NCBI RefSeq assembly: GCF_000337455.1 | Contig: NZ_AOIU01000013.1 | Location: 241,403 to 305,402 of the forward strand | DNA from: Halosimplex carlsbadense 2-9-1 | Lineage (GTDB): Archaea > Halobacteriota > Halobacteria > Halobacteriales > Haloarculaceae | Direction of reading: 5' to 3' | Length of the DNA: 64,000 nt | Shown here: one piece after another, positions 22,187 to 30,681 of the stretch | Layout: every line of letters starts with the position of its first letter | Position numbering within the stretch: the stretch's first letter is position 1 | Translations under genes and position numbers: made by a program | Notes under the pieces: generated by a model | Database searches by the model: none | The model's input: the letters and a program-made list of their open reading frames with translations, nothing else | Told to the model about the DNA's origin: nothing

Positions 22187-23050
22187 TCAGTCGTCCCACC
22201 CCGGCGTCGCCGGCGCACCCCGTTCGCCTTCGACGGCCCGGGCGGTCGCGGGGTCGGGGTCGTCGGTTCCGGCGCGGTCGGTCCACTCGGCGGCGGCGCC
22301 GTCGACCCACGACGCCGAGTCGAGCGCCCGCTCGCGGGCTCGCTCGTAGCGTTCGTCGCTGACGGCGAGGGTCCCCGGCGTCGAAGCGGCGGCGACGGCG
22401 ACGAACTCCGCGTGGTCGGCCCGCGTCGCCTCACCCCCGGCGAGCCGCTCGACCGCGCCCGCGACCCGCTCGGCGTCGGGGTGTGCGAACACCCGCGCGC
22501 CCACCGCTCCCGGGCCCAGGACCGGGTCGGCGTCGGCGGGCGGGTCGTCGTCGAGCAGTCGTTCGCCGCCGTGGGCCCGCTCGACGCGCTCGCACTCCGT
22601 CTCGGCGTCGAGTGCGAGGTTGTCGCCGGGGTAGGTCGAACAGGTTTCGGGGTACAGGTCGTGCCCGTGGATGCGACACTGGAGCGCCTCCGGGTCGAGG
22701 AAGGTACAGGACGGGAGCCAGCGGGGCTCGGCGTCGAAGGGCGCGACCGGCTTGGGAACTTTCCGCAGGCCGACGAGGAAGGCGGGACGACCCCGGATAG
22801 CCGCGACCTCGACGCCGCCGACGGTGACGCTCGGGCCGTCGTCGATGCGGAACAGGCGGGCGACCAGCGCGCCCGCGAGCCCCTCGTCCAGGAACGTCCG
22901 CACCTCGTCGCTCGACACCGGCGCGAGGTTGTCGATATCGTCGAGCGGCCGATACCGACCGCGGCGTTCGTGGCCGTGGTCGGCGTCGTCGGGCGCCAGC
23001 GCCCGCCAGTCGAGACAGCAGCCGGCACACCCCTCGCAGTTCACCTCCAT
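22187..23050 (-). CDS. YkgJ-family cysteine-cluster protein
   Basis: 287 residues. The N-terminus MEVNCEGCAGCCLDW has the CxxCxxCC start of the YkgJ (Fe-S or zinc cluster) family, and the matching second half is LPSCTFLDPEALQCRIHGHDLYPETCSTYPGDN. Together these supply about seven Cys. The C-terminal 110 residues are Ala/Asp/Glu-rich helices without known homology. YkgJ proteins bind a metal or an Fe-S cluster; their reaction is unknown. It stands 80 bases upstream of no partner on the same strand; the kinase gene ends 80 bases before its own start. Confidence 0.82.
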   Translation of the reverse strand: MEVNCEGCAGCCLDWRALAPDDADHGHERRGRYRPLDDIDNLAPVSSDEVRTFLDEGLAGALVARLFRIDDGPSVTVGGVEVAAIRGRPAFLVGLRKVPKPVAPFDAEPRWLPSCTFLDPEALQCRIHGHDLYPETCSTYPGDNLALDAETECERVERAHGGERLLDDDPPADADPVLGPGAVGARVFAHPDAERVAGAVERLAGGEATRADHAEFVAVAAASTPGTLAVSDERYERARERALDSASWVDGAAAEWTDRAGTDDPDPATARAVEGERGAPATPGWDD

Positions 23051-23129
23051 GGTCGCGTTTGGGCGCCGACGGGCAAAAGGCCGCGCCCGGCGTCGACCGG
23101 CGGGCGGGTAGCGGTGGGCATCGCTCGTG

Positions 23130-24623
23130 TCAGTCGTCGCCCGTGCCGGCCCGCTCGTCCGTCGCTCCGTCGTCGGTCGCCCCGTCGTCGGCGCCCTCGC
23201 CGAGGCCGCCGCCGGTCACGTCGCCGAACTCGAAGCGCGCACCGCCCGATTCGCTCTCTGTCACGTCGGTCTCCCAGCCGTGGGCCTCGGCGATCGTTCG
23301 GACGATACTCAGGCCCAGCCCCGTCCCGTCGTCGTCGGTCGAGTACCCCGCGTCGAAGACGCTGTCCCGGTGGGCCTCGGGGACACCCGCGCCGTCGTCG
23401 GCGACGAAAAATCCCTGCCGCTCACCGAGGTCGCCGACCGTGATCGTCACGTCCTCACCGCCGTGCTCGACGGCGTTGCAGACGACGTTTTCGAGCAGTT
23501 GCTGGAGACGGCTGGCGTCGGCCAACAGCGTCGCGTCGGTCTCGACGGTCAGCGTCGCGTCCCCGGTCTCGACGACGGTCCAGGCTCGGCGGGCAACGTC
23601 CCCCAGATCGACCGGTTCCGGGTCGCTCACCGCTTCGCCCTCGCGGGCGAGCGTCAGCACGTCCTCGATGAGAGCGTCGATCCGGTGGAGCGACCGCTCG
23701 ATCGCCTCGAAGTGCTCGTCGTCGCCGTCGGCGCGGGCGAACTCCAGCCGACCCAGCGCGACCTCCAGCGGGTTGCGCACGTCGTGAGAGACGACGCTGG
23801 CGAACCGTTGGAGCCGCTCGTTCTGGCGTTCGAGCTGGTTCTCGTATCGTTTGCGCTCGGTGATGTCCCGGGTCACGCCGACGACGCCGAGCACCGCCCC
23901 GTGCTCGTCGCGCCAGGGCGCCTTCGAGGTGGTGACGTAGCTCTCCTCCAGGTTATCGCCGTGGGCGTGCTCCACTCGGCCGTCGACGGACTCGCCCGTC
24001 TCGACGACGTGGCGGTCGTCCGCGACCGCGTCTTCCGACAGATCCGGTGGGTAGAGGTCGAAGTCCGTCTTCCCGACGAGGTCCTCGGGCGCGTGGTGGC
24101 GCTTCCCGTCGGGGGCCTCCAGATACGGGGGACCGGTGAGTCGCGCCATTTCGTCGCTGACTCGGACGTGTCGGCTCCGGCGGTCCTTGAAGTACACCGA
24201 CAGGGGGACGTTCTCCAGCAGCGAGGCGAGCATCGTCGACTCGAGACGGGTCTCGCGACGGCGTTCGATCAGCGAGCGCAGGTTCGCGAGCAGTTCGACG
24301 CGGTCGGTGTCGGCGTCGACCTGCAGATAGCTCTCGACGCCCAGGTCGGTCGCGGTCGCGAGCGACAGCGCGTCGCCGACCGAGAGGGCGACGACGGGGA
24401 GCGACGCCGAGTGGTCGCGGACCGCTTCGACCGCGGCCCGCCCGTCGAACGACCCGTCGCAGTCACAGACGACCGCGTCGATGCCGCCCTCGGCGAGTCG
24501 CTCCGCTACGTCGCTCCCGGGAGTCGCCCCGCGGACCGTGAGGCCGTCGCCGGACTCGGCCCAGGCGTCGGCGACCGCCGCCGCGTCCGAGCCGACGTAC
24601 AGCGCGACCGGTAGATCGTACAT
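23130..24623 (-). CDS. sensor histidine kinase with receiver-like and PAS domains
   Basis: 497 residues from ATG 24623 (MYDLPVALYVGSD). Residues 1-115 resemble a receiver-like fold (DAVVCDCD ... SLPVVALSVGD) that lacks the Lys. PAS at about 120-260 (LLENVPLSVYFKDRRSRHVRVSDEM ... VVGVTRDITERK). HisKA has the phospho-acceptor in FASVVSHDVRNPLEV. HATPase_c: N-box LENVVCNAVEHGG, G1 FFVADDGAGVP, G2 TDDDGTGLGLSIV. No membrane segment, so it senses a cytosolic signal. No response regulator is adjacent, as is common in haloarchaea. The tail is a repetitive Asp/Gly/Ala/Thr tract (GADDGATDDGATDERAG). Its uninterrupted NAVEHGGEDVTITV block is a useful comparison for the interrupted kinase at 41261-43147. 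Confidence 0.85.
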   Translation of the reverse strand: MYDLPVALYVGSDAAAVADAWAESGDGLTVRGATPGSDVAERLAEGGIDAVVCDCDGSFDGRAAVEAVRDHSASLPVVALSVGDALSLATATDLGVESYLQVDADTDRVELLANLRSLIERRRETRLESTMLASLLENVPLSVYFKDRRSRHVRVSDEMARLTGPPYLEAPDGKRHHAPEDLVGKTDFDLYPPDLSEDAVADDRHVVETGESVDGRVEHAHGDNLEESYVTTSKAPWRDEHGAVLGVVGVTRDITERKRYENQLERQNERLQRFASVVSHDVRNPLEVALGRLEFARADGDDEHFEAIERSLHRIDALIEDVLTLAREGEAVSDPEPVDLGDVARRAWTVVETGDATLTVETDATLLADASRLQQLLENVVCNAVEHGGEDVTITVGDLGERQGFFVADDGAGVPEAHRDSVFDAGYSTDDDGTGLGLSIVRTIAEAHGWETDVTESESGGARFEFGDVTGGGLGEGADDGATDDGATDERAGTGDD

Positions 24624-24815
24624 GTGAACTTTCGATTCGATATAGCGTTGCCCCGTCCCCGGGATAAGTGGGCGGGATCGTATACCATGGTAGCGTCCCC
24701 CTCCGGGCACGTACCGGCGATCCCGGACGGTCCCGATCGACGCGCCAGCGCCGGCGTCTCGGTCCGCCAGCGAACGGCCCGCGTCGCTTTTGCCGGTGGC
24801 CTCCCTACGGCGGGT

Positions 24816-25019
24816 ATGACGACCCGGCCGTGCGACGGCTGCGGCGAGGACGTGAGCATCGCCGGCGGCATCGCGAACATCTGGACACAGGAGAGCCGCA
24901 CGACCGACGGGCTGGCGCTCGAACTGGCCGACGGCTCCGACCACTTCCTCTGTTACGGCTGCATCGAACGGCTCCCCGACGAGCGCGAACCGACGGCCGA
25001 CGACGTGGCCGACCTCTAG
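24816..25019 (+). CDS. small zinc-ribbon protein, DUF7561-like
   Basis: 67 residues, MTTRPCDGCGEDVSIAGGIA ... HFLCYGCIERLPDE. CDGC and CYGC are the two zinc knuckles, with a beta hairpin between (GLALELADGSDHFLC). The ATG at 24816 is preferred because upstream codons in this frame show no conservation. I associate it with DUF7561, a haloarchaeal family of tiny zinc proteins. Function unknown; similar size proteins bind protein partners or RNA. Confidence 0.7.
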   Translation: MTTRPCDGCGEDVSIAGGIANIWTQESRTTDGLALELADGSDHFLCYGCIERLPDEREPTADDVADL

Positions 25020-25052
25020 AGCGGCAGCCGCCGTCGCGAGCCGACGCGACCG

Positions 25053-26417
25053 TCAGGCGTCCGGTCCCTCGTGCGTCGCGAGCGTCGCCGACCGGTCGGC
25101 GCCCGGCGGCCGCCAGACGACGGCTATCTCGTAGTCGCTGGCGACGCCGACCTCGACGGTGGTTCCGGCGGTGATCGACTCCCCCTCGCTGTCGACCGAC
25201 TCCTGCCAGACCCCGGCGCCGGTCTGGTCGACGCCGTCGACCTCGGCGAAGCCGCTCCCGCGGATCTGGACCGCCTCGCGCGGCACGCTATCGCCGCCTT
25301 CGTGGGTGATCGTGAGCACGCCGACGCCGGCGCCCTCTCCCACGTAGGCGAAGTCGAACGAGACGGTCGGCGGGCCGCCCGAGGCGGAGTCCCGTTCGAT
25401 CGCCGGTCCCGGGAACTCGCCGGGGAATCCGGTGACGTCGCCGGTCGGGACCGTCGCCGTCGCGATGACGGCCCGGTCGTCGGTCCGGAGGGTCGGCTCG
25501 CCGCCCAGGAACGCGTCCGCCCCGTCCACCCAGTCGGCCATCCCCGAGCGGTTCGTCGCCCCTTCGGTGAACAGCGCGGCGGCGCGGACGCGCGTCTCGC
25601 CTTCGGCGACGTGATAGCCCGTCCCCTCGCCGAGTCCCTGCTCGAACGTCTCGCCGGTGCCGTGCGTACGACCTTCGAGGACGTGCGCGCTCCCGATCGC
25701 GTCGAGGAGCCGTCGGGAGTCGGGGACGGCGTCGACGTACCGGTCGGCGTTGCCCGTCCGCGCGTCGACGATGGCCTCGACGGCGGGTCGCTTGTCGGTT
25801 GTGTCCCCGCTGGAGACGGCCCCGACGGTGACCAGCATGCCGTCCCGGACCGCCGCGGCCCGTGCGTCGGGCGGGCTGAAAAAGCGGAACCCGCGGTAGG
25901 CGTCCCCCGCTTCGAAGCCGTACTGGCGAAGTCCGTCCTCGACGGCCGTCCGGTCGAAGTCGCCGAGCAACACCGACGCCGACCGGGCGAACCGAAAGAG
26001 CGCCCGCTGCTCGCCGAAGGTCCCGACGCCCGGGATCGGGTACTGTCCCTGGAACTGTCCCAACGCGCCCTCGCCGAGCGCGCCCTCGAACTCGCCCAGC
26101 GCACGCGGTGCCACCCCGAGGAAGGCGTACCCCGAGTCCCCGGTCTGGTCGAGCAACGCCGGGTCCGGCATCCACCGCGTCAGCGTACCCACTGGCGTCT
26201 CCGGCCGCGTCGGTGCCGGCGTCGCCGTCGGCGTTTCGGTGGGCGTGGGCTCGCCGTCACCGCCGTCGCCACCGTTCCCGTCGCTTCCGTCCTCGGACTC
26301 GTCGGGCGCCTCGGTCGGCGTCCCGCCACCACCGATGCCGAGACAGCCCGACAGCGCCGACAGCGCCGCGATTGTCGCTCCCCCTCGCTTCAATGTGTCG
26401 CGTCGCGTTTCCCGCAT
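25053..26417 (-). CDS. Tat lipoprotein with pilin-like C-terminal domain (paralogue 1)
   Basis: 454 residues. Tat lipoprotein signal: RRDTLKRGGATIAALSALSGC with lipobox LSGC. A Thr/Pro/Gly/Asp linker (to about residue 75) leads into a 250-residue domain of unknown fold (WMPDPALLDQTGDSGYAFLG ... GSAHVLEGRTHGTGETFEQG). The last 110 residues (VSFDFAYVGEGAGVGVLTIT, HEGGDSVPREAVQIRGSGF ... VGVASDYEIAVVWRP) strongly resemble the beta-sandwich head of haloarchaeal type IV pilins, although there is no pilin signal or N-terminal helix. It is the tandem paralogue of the next gene upstream (26494-27849), with both on the minus strand and 77 bases apart. Confidence 0.75.
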   Translation of the reverse strand: MRETRRDTLKRGGATIAALSALSGCLGIGGGGTPTEAPDESEDGSDGNGGDGGDGEPTPTETPTATPAPTRPETPVGTLTRWMPDPALLDQTGDSGYAFLGVAPRALGEFEGALGEGALGQFQGQYPIPGVGTFGEQRALFRFARSASVLLGDFDRTAVEDGLRQYGFEAGDAYRGFRFFSPPDARAAAVRDGMLVTVGAVSSGDTTDKRPAVEAIVDARTGNADRYVDAVPDSRRLLDAIGSAHVLEGRTHGTGETFEQGLGEGTGYHVAEGETRVRAAALFTEGATNRSGMADWVDGADAFLGGEPTLRTDDRAVIATATVPTGDVTGFPGEFPGPAIERDSASGGPPTVSFDFAYVGEGAGVGVLTITHEGGDSVPREAVQIRGSGFAEVDGVDQTGAGVWQESVDSEGESITAGTTVEVGVASDYEIAVVWRPPGADRSATLATHEGPDA

Positions 26418-26493
26418 CGCCCCCGTGTTTCCCGACTGCGTGCAAAATGATTGCGGATCTGGTGATGACGATGTCAGATCCCGCGCGGGCAGA

Positions 26494-27849
26494 TCAGGCG
26501 TCCGGTCCGGACCCCTGGTTGAGCGTCGCCGACGTGTCGCCGTCGTTCGCCTCCCAGACGACGGCGACTTCGTAGTCGCTCGCGACGCCGACGGTCACGT
26601 AGTCGCCGGCGACGACCGCCTCGTCGTCGCCGCTGGCGGTCCCCTGCCACTGGCCCGCGGCGGTCTGGTCGACTCCCTCGACGTCGGCGAAGCCGGTCCC
26701 ACGGACGGACAGCTCGGCCCTCGGGATCGAGTCGCCGCCTTCGTGAGTGATCTCCAGAGTCCCGACGCCGTCGCCGGTCGCCTCGTACTCGAAGCCGAAG
26801 ATGGCCTCGGGCGTCCGGGCCTCGGTCCGTCGGGAGCCGGCGGGCGACCCGGTCCGGAACGTCTCGATCTCCGCGGTGCGAACCGTCGCCGCCGCGGTCG
26901 CGACGCGCCCGTCGACGGCCGTCTCGGCCGACTGGCCGTAGAACACGTCGGCGTCGGCCGCCCAGTCGGCCAGCGCGCCCTCGTCGACCTCGCCCTCGGG
27001 GAAGACCGCGGGCGTCCGGACGCGGGTCTCGCGCTCGCCGATCTCGATCCCGACACCGCCCGCGACCGCGTCGGCCAGTCCGTCGCCGGCCGAGTGGGTC
27101 CGGCCCCTGAGGAGGTGCGCCGAGCCGAGCGCCGCCGTCAGGCGCTCGCAGTCTGCGACGGCGTCGACGTACCGCGGCCCGGCGCCGGCCTTCGCGTCGA
27201 CGACCGCCTGAACGGCCGATCGGCCCGCCTCGGTCCCACCGGCGCCGAGCGCGAGGACGAGCGCAGACTCGCCCAGCGCCGCCGCGCCGCGGTCGCCGGT
27301 GAACACCGCGAACCTCTCCCTGGTCGCGGCCTCGGTGAGTCCCCGACCGCGCAGGTCCCCGGCGGTCGCCTCGCGGTCGAAGTCGGCCTCGAAGACGAGG
27401 ACGCCGGGCGGGATCTGGTGGAACGCCGCGGCGTCGGCGTAACTGTCTATACCCGGCACCGCCGGGTCGCCGCGCAGCCCCTCGGTCGCCCCGTCGCCGA
27501 GGTCGGATTCACGGTCGAGGATGTCCCGGGGCGCGAACGACGTGAATCGGTACCCTTCGCGGTCGAAGGCGGCCGGCGCCGGCAGCCACTCGGCGAAGTC
27601 GGCGTTGCCGAGCGCGTCGGGGACCGGCGTCGCCGTCGCGGTCTCGGTCGCCGTCGGCGCATCGGTCGGCGTCGGACTCGCAGTCCCGGTCGCGGTCGGC
27701 GTCGCGGCGTCCGTCGCCGCGTCGGTATCGGTCCCGGCGGCTCCGGGCCCGTCGGTCGCGGTCGAGCCGTCGCTCAGACAGCCGGCCGTCGCGCCGGCGA
27801 GGAGGGCAACGGCGCTCCGTCGGAGGAAGCTACGTCGCGGGGATGGCAT
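26494..27849 (-). CDS. Tat lipoprotein with pilin-like C-terminal domain (paralogue 2)
   Basis: 451 residues from ATG 27849 (MPSPRRSFLRRSAVALLAGA); the frame extends upstream with no signal. Tat RRSFLRR and lipobox TAGC. The same plan as paralogue 1: Thr/Ala/Asp linker (ATPTATGTASPTPTDAPTAT), a central domain (FAEWLPAPAAFDREGYRFTSFAPRD ... LGSAHLLRGRTHSAGDG) and a pilin-head-like end (FGFEYEATGDGVGTLEITHE, GGDSIPRAELSVRGTGF ... VGVASDYEVAVVWEA), both closing in GPDA. The shared blocks PRYVDAV/DRYVDAV and GSAH.L.GRTH show a gene duplication. Probably surface-exposed; the ligand is unknown. Confidence 0.75.
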   Translation of the reverse strand: MPSPRRSFLRRSAVALLAGATAGCLSDGSTATDGPGAAGTDTDAATDAATPTATGTASPTPTDAPTATETATATPVPDALGNADFAEWLPAPAAFDREGYRFTSFAPRDILDRESDLGDGATEGLRGDPAVPGIDSYADAAAFHQIPPGVLVFEADFDREATAGDLRGRGLTEAATRERFAVFTGDRGAAALGESALVLALGAGGTEAGRSAVQAVVDAKAGAGPRYVDAVADCERLTAALGSAHLLRGRTHSAGDGLADAVAGGVGIEIGERETRVRTPAVFPEGEVDEGALADWAADADVFYGQSAETAVDGRVATAAATVRTAEIETFRTGSPAGSRRTEARTPEAIFGFEYEATGDGVGTLEITHEGGDSIPRAELSVRGTGFADVEGVDQTAAGQWQGTASGDDEAVVAGDYVTVGVASDYEVAVVWEANDGDTSATLNQGSGPDA

Positions 27850-27960
27850 CGTCCGTCGCGTTTCCGTCCCGTCGATAAATACTTGCTGTCCACCGTGACC
27901 GCGGCGTCGGGGGCCGGGCCTTCCGGCAGGTTTACGCTCCCGGCACCGGTCTGATCTGCC

Positions 27961-29814
27961 GTGCAACCCGGTCGGATCTTCGACGAGTTCCCGGCGCCCG
28001 CCTACCGCGGCGCCCAGGAACGGGCGCTCGCGGACATCCGCGACGCCTTCGCGGCGGACAACGACGTGGTCCTCGTGCGCGCCCCGACCGGCAGCGGCAA
28101 GTCACTCCTGGCCCGCGCCATCGCCGGCTGCGCCAGGACCGCCGGCGAGAGCGAGGCCGGCGAGGTCATCGACGCCTACTACACCACCCCGCAGGTCTCC
28201 CAGCTCGACGATGTGGCCGGCGACGACCTGCTGACCGACCTCAAAGTCATCCGCGGGAAGAACAACTACGACTGCATCCTCCCCGGCGAGACCGACACCC
28301 CCGTCGACCAGGCGCCCTGCGCCCGCGAGCGGATGTTCGACTGCCAGGTCCAACATCGCTGTCCGTACTTCTCCGACCGCGCCATCGCCGCGAACAACCG
28401 CATCGCCGCGATGACGCTCGCCTACTTCATGCAGACCGCCGGCTCGGACGTGTTCGGCCAGCGCGACGTGCTCGTCGTCGACGAGGCCCACGGCCTGGGC
28501 AACTGGGCCGAGATGTACGCCACCATCGACCTCGGCCCCGACACCGTCCCGATCTGGGACGCCTGCGAACCCCCCGAAGTCGACGGGCTGGACGACGCCG
28601 TCAGCTACGCCGACACCCTCCACACCATGGCCGGCCGGCGACTGACCGAGGTGCGCCAGCAGGCCGAACTCGACCCCGAGGAGGCCGCCGAGCGCGACAA
28701 GCTCGTGCAGTTGCAGTCGGACCTGTCGTGGTTCGCCGAGGACTACCGCGACGAGGACAGCGGGACGACCTGGGTCGTCGACCAGAACGGCGGCGAGGGG
28801 AGTCGCGTGACGATCAAGCCGATGGCCCCCGAGAAGTACCTCAAACACACCGTCTGGGACCGGGCCCAGAACTTCGCGCTGCTGTCGGCGACGATCCTCA
28901 ACAAGGACGCCTTCTGCGCCAACGTCGGCCTCGCGCCCGACCGCGTCGAACTCGTCGAGGTGCCCCACACCTTCCCCGTCGAGAACCGCCCGCTGTACGA
29001 CGTGACCCAGGGGAAGATGACCTACGAGGCCCGCGACGAGACGATCCCCCGGGTCGCCGAGACGCTCGTTCGCATCATGGCCGCCCACCCCGACGAGAAG
29101 GGGCTGGTCCACTGTCACTCCTACGCCATCCAGGACCAGTTGCTCGACCACCTCCGCGAGTTCGGCGTCGAATCGCGCGTGCGCACGCACGACTCCGAGG
29201 ACCGCGACGCCCAGCTGTCGACGTGGAAGCGCGTCGACGACCCCGACGTGTTCCTCTCGGTGAAGATGGAGGAAGCCCTCGATCTGGAGGGGGACCTCTG
29301 TCGCTGGCAACTGCTGTGCAAGGCGCCCTATCCGAACACCCGCGACTCCCGGGTCGCGGCGCGACTGGAAGACGACCAGTGGGGCTGGTACTACCGGACC
29401 GCCCTGCGGACCGTCATCCAGGCCTGCGGCCGCCCGGTCCGAGCGCCCGACGACTACGGCGCGACGTACCTCGCTGACTCGTCGCTGCTGGACCTGTTCG
29501 AACGGGCCCGCGTCGACATGCCCGGCTGGTTCGCCGAGCAGGTCGACCGGATGAGCCAGCCGGACCTCCCCGCCGCGGACGCGACGGCCGCGACCGGGTC
29601 GGGGTCCGCGAGCGCCTCCGGTCGCTCCCGGTCGACGGGATCCAGCGCAGGCGACTCCGGTGGCGCCTCGTCGGGCTCGTCCGGTGCGTCGGCGTCGGGC
29701 TCCGGATCGGGGTCGAGCGGCGACGACGACGGCGGCAACTCGCGGAGCGGCCGCCGCTCCCGCCGTTCGAAATCGAAGTCCAATCCCATCGCCGACGTGT
29801 GGGACACGGAGTAA
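27961..29814 (+). CDS. XPD/Rad3-type DNA helicase
   Basis: 617 residues, GTG start at 27961. Walker A APTGSGKS (41-48). Four cysteines C105, C120, C128 and C134 are spaced as the 4Fe-4S domain of XPD/FancJ/DinG helicases. DEAH box VVDEAHGLG. Helicase domain 2 has GLVHCHSYAIQDQLLDHL, VFLSVKMEEALDLEGDLCRW and the arginine-rich motif VI TVIQACGRPVRAPDDYG. A 70-residue Ser/Gly-rich tail ending in a basic SRRSKSKSNP segment is species-variable. This is a superfamily 2, 5'-3' DNA helicase of nucleotide excision repair or of general unwinding; haloarchaea hold several. The gene is followed by thiE on the same strand, with about 135 bases between. Confidence 0.88.
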   Translation: MQPGRIFDEFPAPAYRGAQERALADIRDAFAADNDVVLVRAPTGSGKSLLARAIAGCARTAGESEAGEVIDAYYTTPQVSQLDDVAGDDLLTDLKVIRGKNNYDCILPGETDTPVDQAPCARERMFDCQVQHRCPYFSDRAIAANNRIAAMTLAYFMQTAGSDVFGQRDVLVVDEAHGLGNWAEMYATIDLGPDTVPIWDACEPPEVDGLDDAVSYADTLHTMAGRRLTEVRQQAELDPEEAAERDKLVQLQSDLSWFAEDYRDEDSGTTWVVDQNGGEGSRVTIKPMAPEKYLKHTVWDRAQNFALLSATILNKDAFCANVGLAPDRVELVEVPHTFPVENRPLYDVTQGKMTYEARDETIPRVAETLVRIMAAHPDEKGLVHCHSYAIQDQLLDHLREFGVESRVRTHDSEDRDAQLSTWKRVDDPDVFLSVKMEEALDLEGDLCRWQLLCKAPYPNTRDSRVAARLEDDQWGWYYRTALRTVIQACGRPVRAPDDYGATYLADSSLLDLFERARVDMPGWFAEQVDRMSQPDLPAADATAATGSGSASASGRSRSTGSSAGDSGGASSGSSGASASGSGSGSSGDDDGGNSRSGRRSRRSKSKSNPIADVWDTE

Positions 29815-29949
29815 CCGCGGCGGCGAAGCTACCGCGGGTCGCTCGTCGAGTCGTTCCGAGCCAGCCGCCCCGTTCGTCCCCATCCGCCGACCTGTCGGAC
29901 CGGAAGACGGTTCGAAAGTAACACGTAGGTGGGCTCGAAGTCGTCGCCA

Positions 29950-30588
29950 ATGACAGACTGGGGCGTGTATCTCGTCACGCAGGAGAGTCTCTCGGAGGAT
30001 CGAACGACGCTGTCGGTGGTCGAGGCGGCCATCGCCGGCGGCGTCGACGTGGTGCAGCTCCGGGAGAAAGACCGGAGCGCGCGCGAGCGCTATCACGTGG
30101 GCCGGAAGCTCCGAGCGCTCACCCGCGAGGCGGGCGTCACGTTCGTCGTCAACGACCGGGTCGACCTGGCCGAGGCGGTCGACGCCGACGGGGTCCACCT
30201 CGGTGACGACGACCTGCCCGTCTCGGTCGCCCGCGACCAGCTGGGTCCCGACGCCGTGATCGGCCGGTCCGTGTCGTTCGTCGACGACGCCCGCCGCGCC
30301 GAGGAGGCCGGCGCCGACTACCTCGGCGTCGGCGCCGTCTACGCCACGGGCTCGAAGAACGACATCGACGACGACGAGTACGAGATCGGCCCCGAACGCG
30401 TCGGCGAGATCGCCGCCGCCGTGGACATCCCGGTGGTCGGGATCGGCGGCGTCACCGCCGACAACGCCGCGCCGATCGTCGAGGCGGGCGCCGACGGCGT
30501 CGCCGTCATCACCGCGATCACCGGCGCCGAGGACCCCGAAGCGGCCGCTCGCGGCCTCGCCGAGACGGTCGACGCCGCGCGGCGGTGA
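29950..30588 (+). CDS. thiE: thiamine-phosphate synthase
   Basis: 212 residues from ATG 29950 (MTDWGVYLVTQESLSEDRTT); a start 21 bases upstream has no support. TIM-barrel motifs of ThiE: VVQLREKDRSARER (pyrophosphate/HET-P side), FVVNDRVDLAEAVDADGVHLGDDDLPV, IGRSVSFVDDARRAEEAGADYLGVGAVYATGSK, and VVGIGGVTADNAAPIVEAGADGVAVITAI. It joins 4-methyl-5-(2-phosphooxyethyl)thiazole and HMP-PP to thiamine phosphate. Length is normal. No TPP riboswitch (THI box) is visible upstream. thiM/thiD are not adjacent. Confidence 0.92.
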   Translation: MTDWGVYLVTQESLSEDRTTLSVVEAAIAGGVDVVQLREKDRSARERYHVGRKLRALTREAGVTFVVNDRVDLAEAVDADGVHLGDDDLPVSVARDQLGPDAVIGRSVSFVDDARRAEEAGADYLGVGAVYATGSKNDIDDDEYEIGPERVGEIAAAVDIPVVGIGGVTADNAAPIVEAGADGVAVITAITGAEDPEAAARGLAETVDAARR

Positions 30589-30681
30589 GCGACCGACCGT
30601 CCCGAGCGGCCGGCGGTCGGCTCGCTCCGACGGTCCGCCGACGGCCCTAGCTATTCCTCGGCGGGAGCCGAACGGGCTGGC

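Noticed and set aside
20392-23028. Single 878-residue minus-strand protein
   Set aside because: The long frame is a GC-rich read-through; three separate genes with known starts and start/stop overlaps explain the region better.
29815-29949. TPP riboswitch before thiE
   Set aside because: No THI-box bases (CTGAGA core) are present in the 135 bases upstream.
28102-30198. 698-residue minus-strand frame opposite the Rad3 and thiE genes
   Set aside because: Arg/Val/Gly-rich antisense translation of two clear genes; no homology or promoter.
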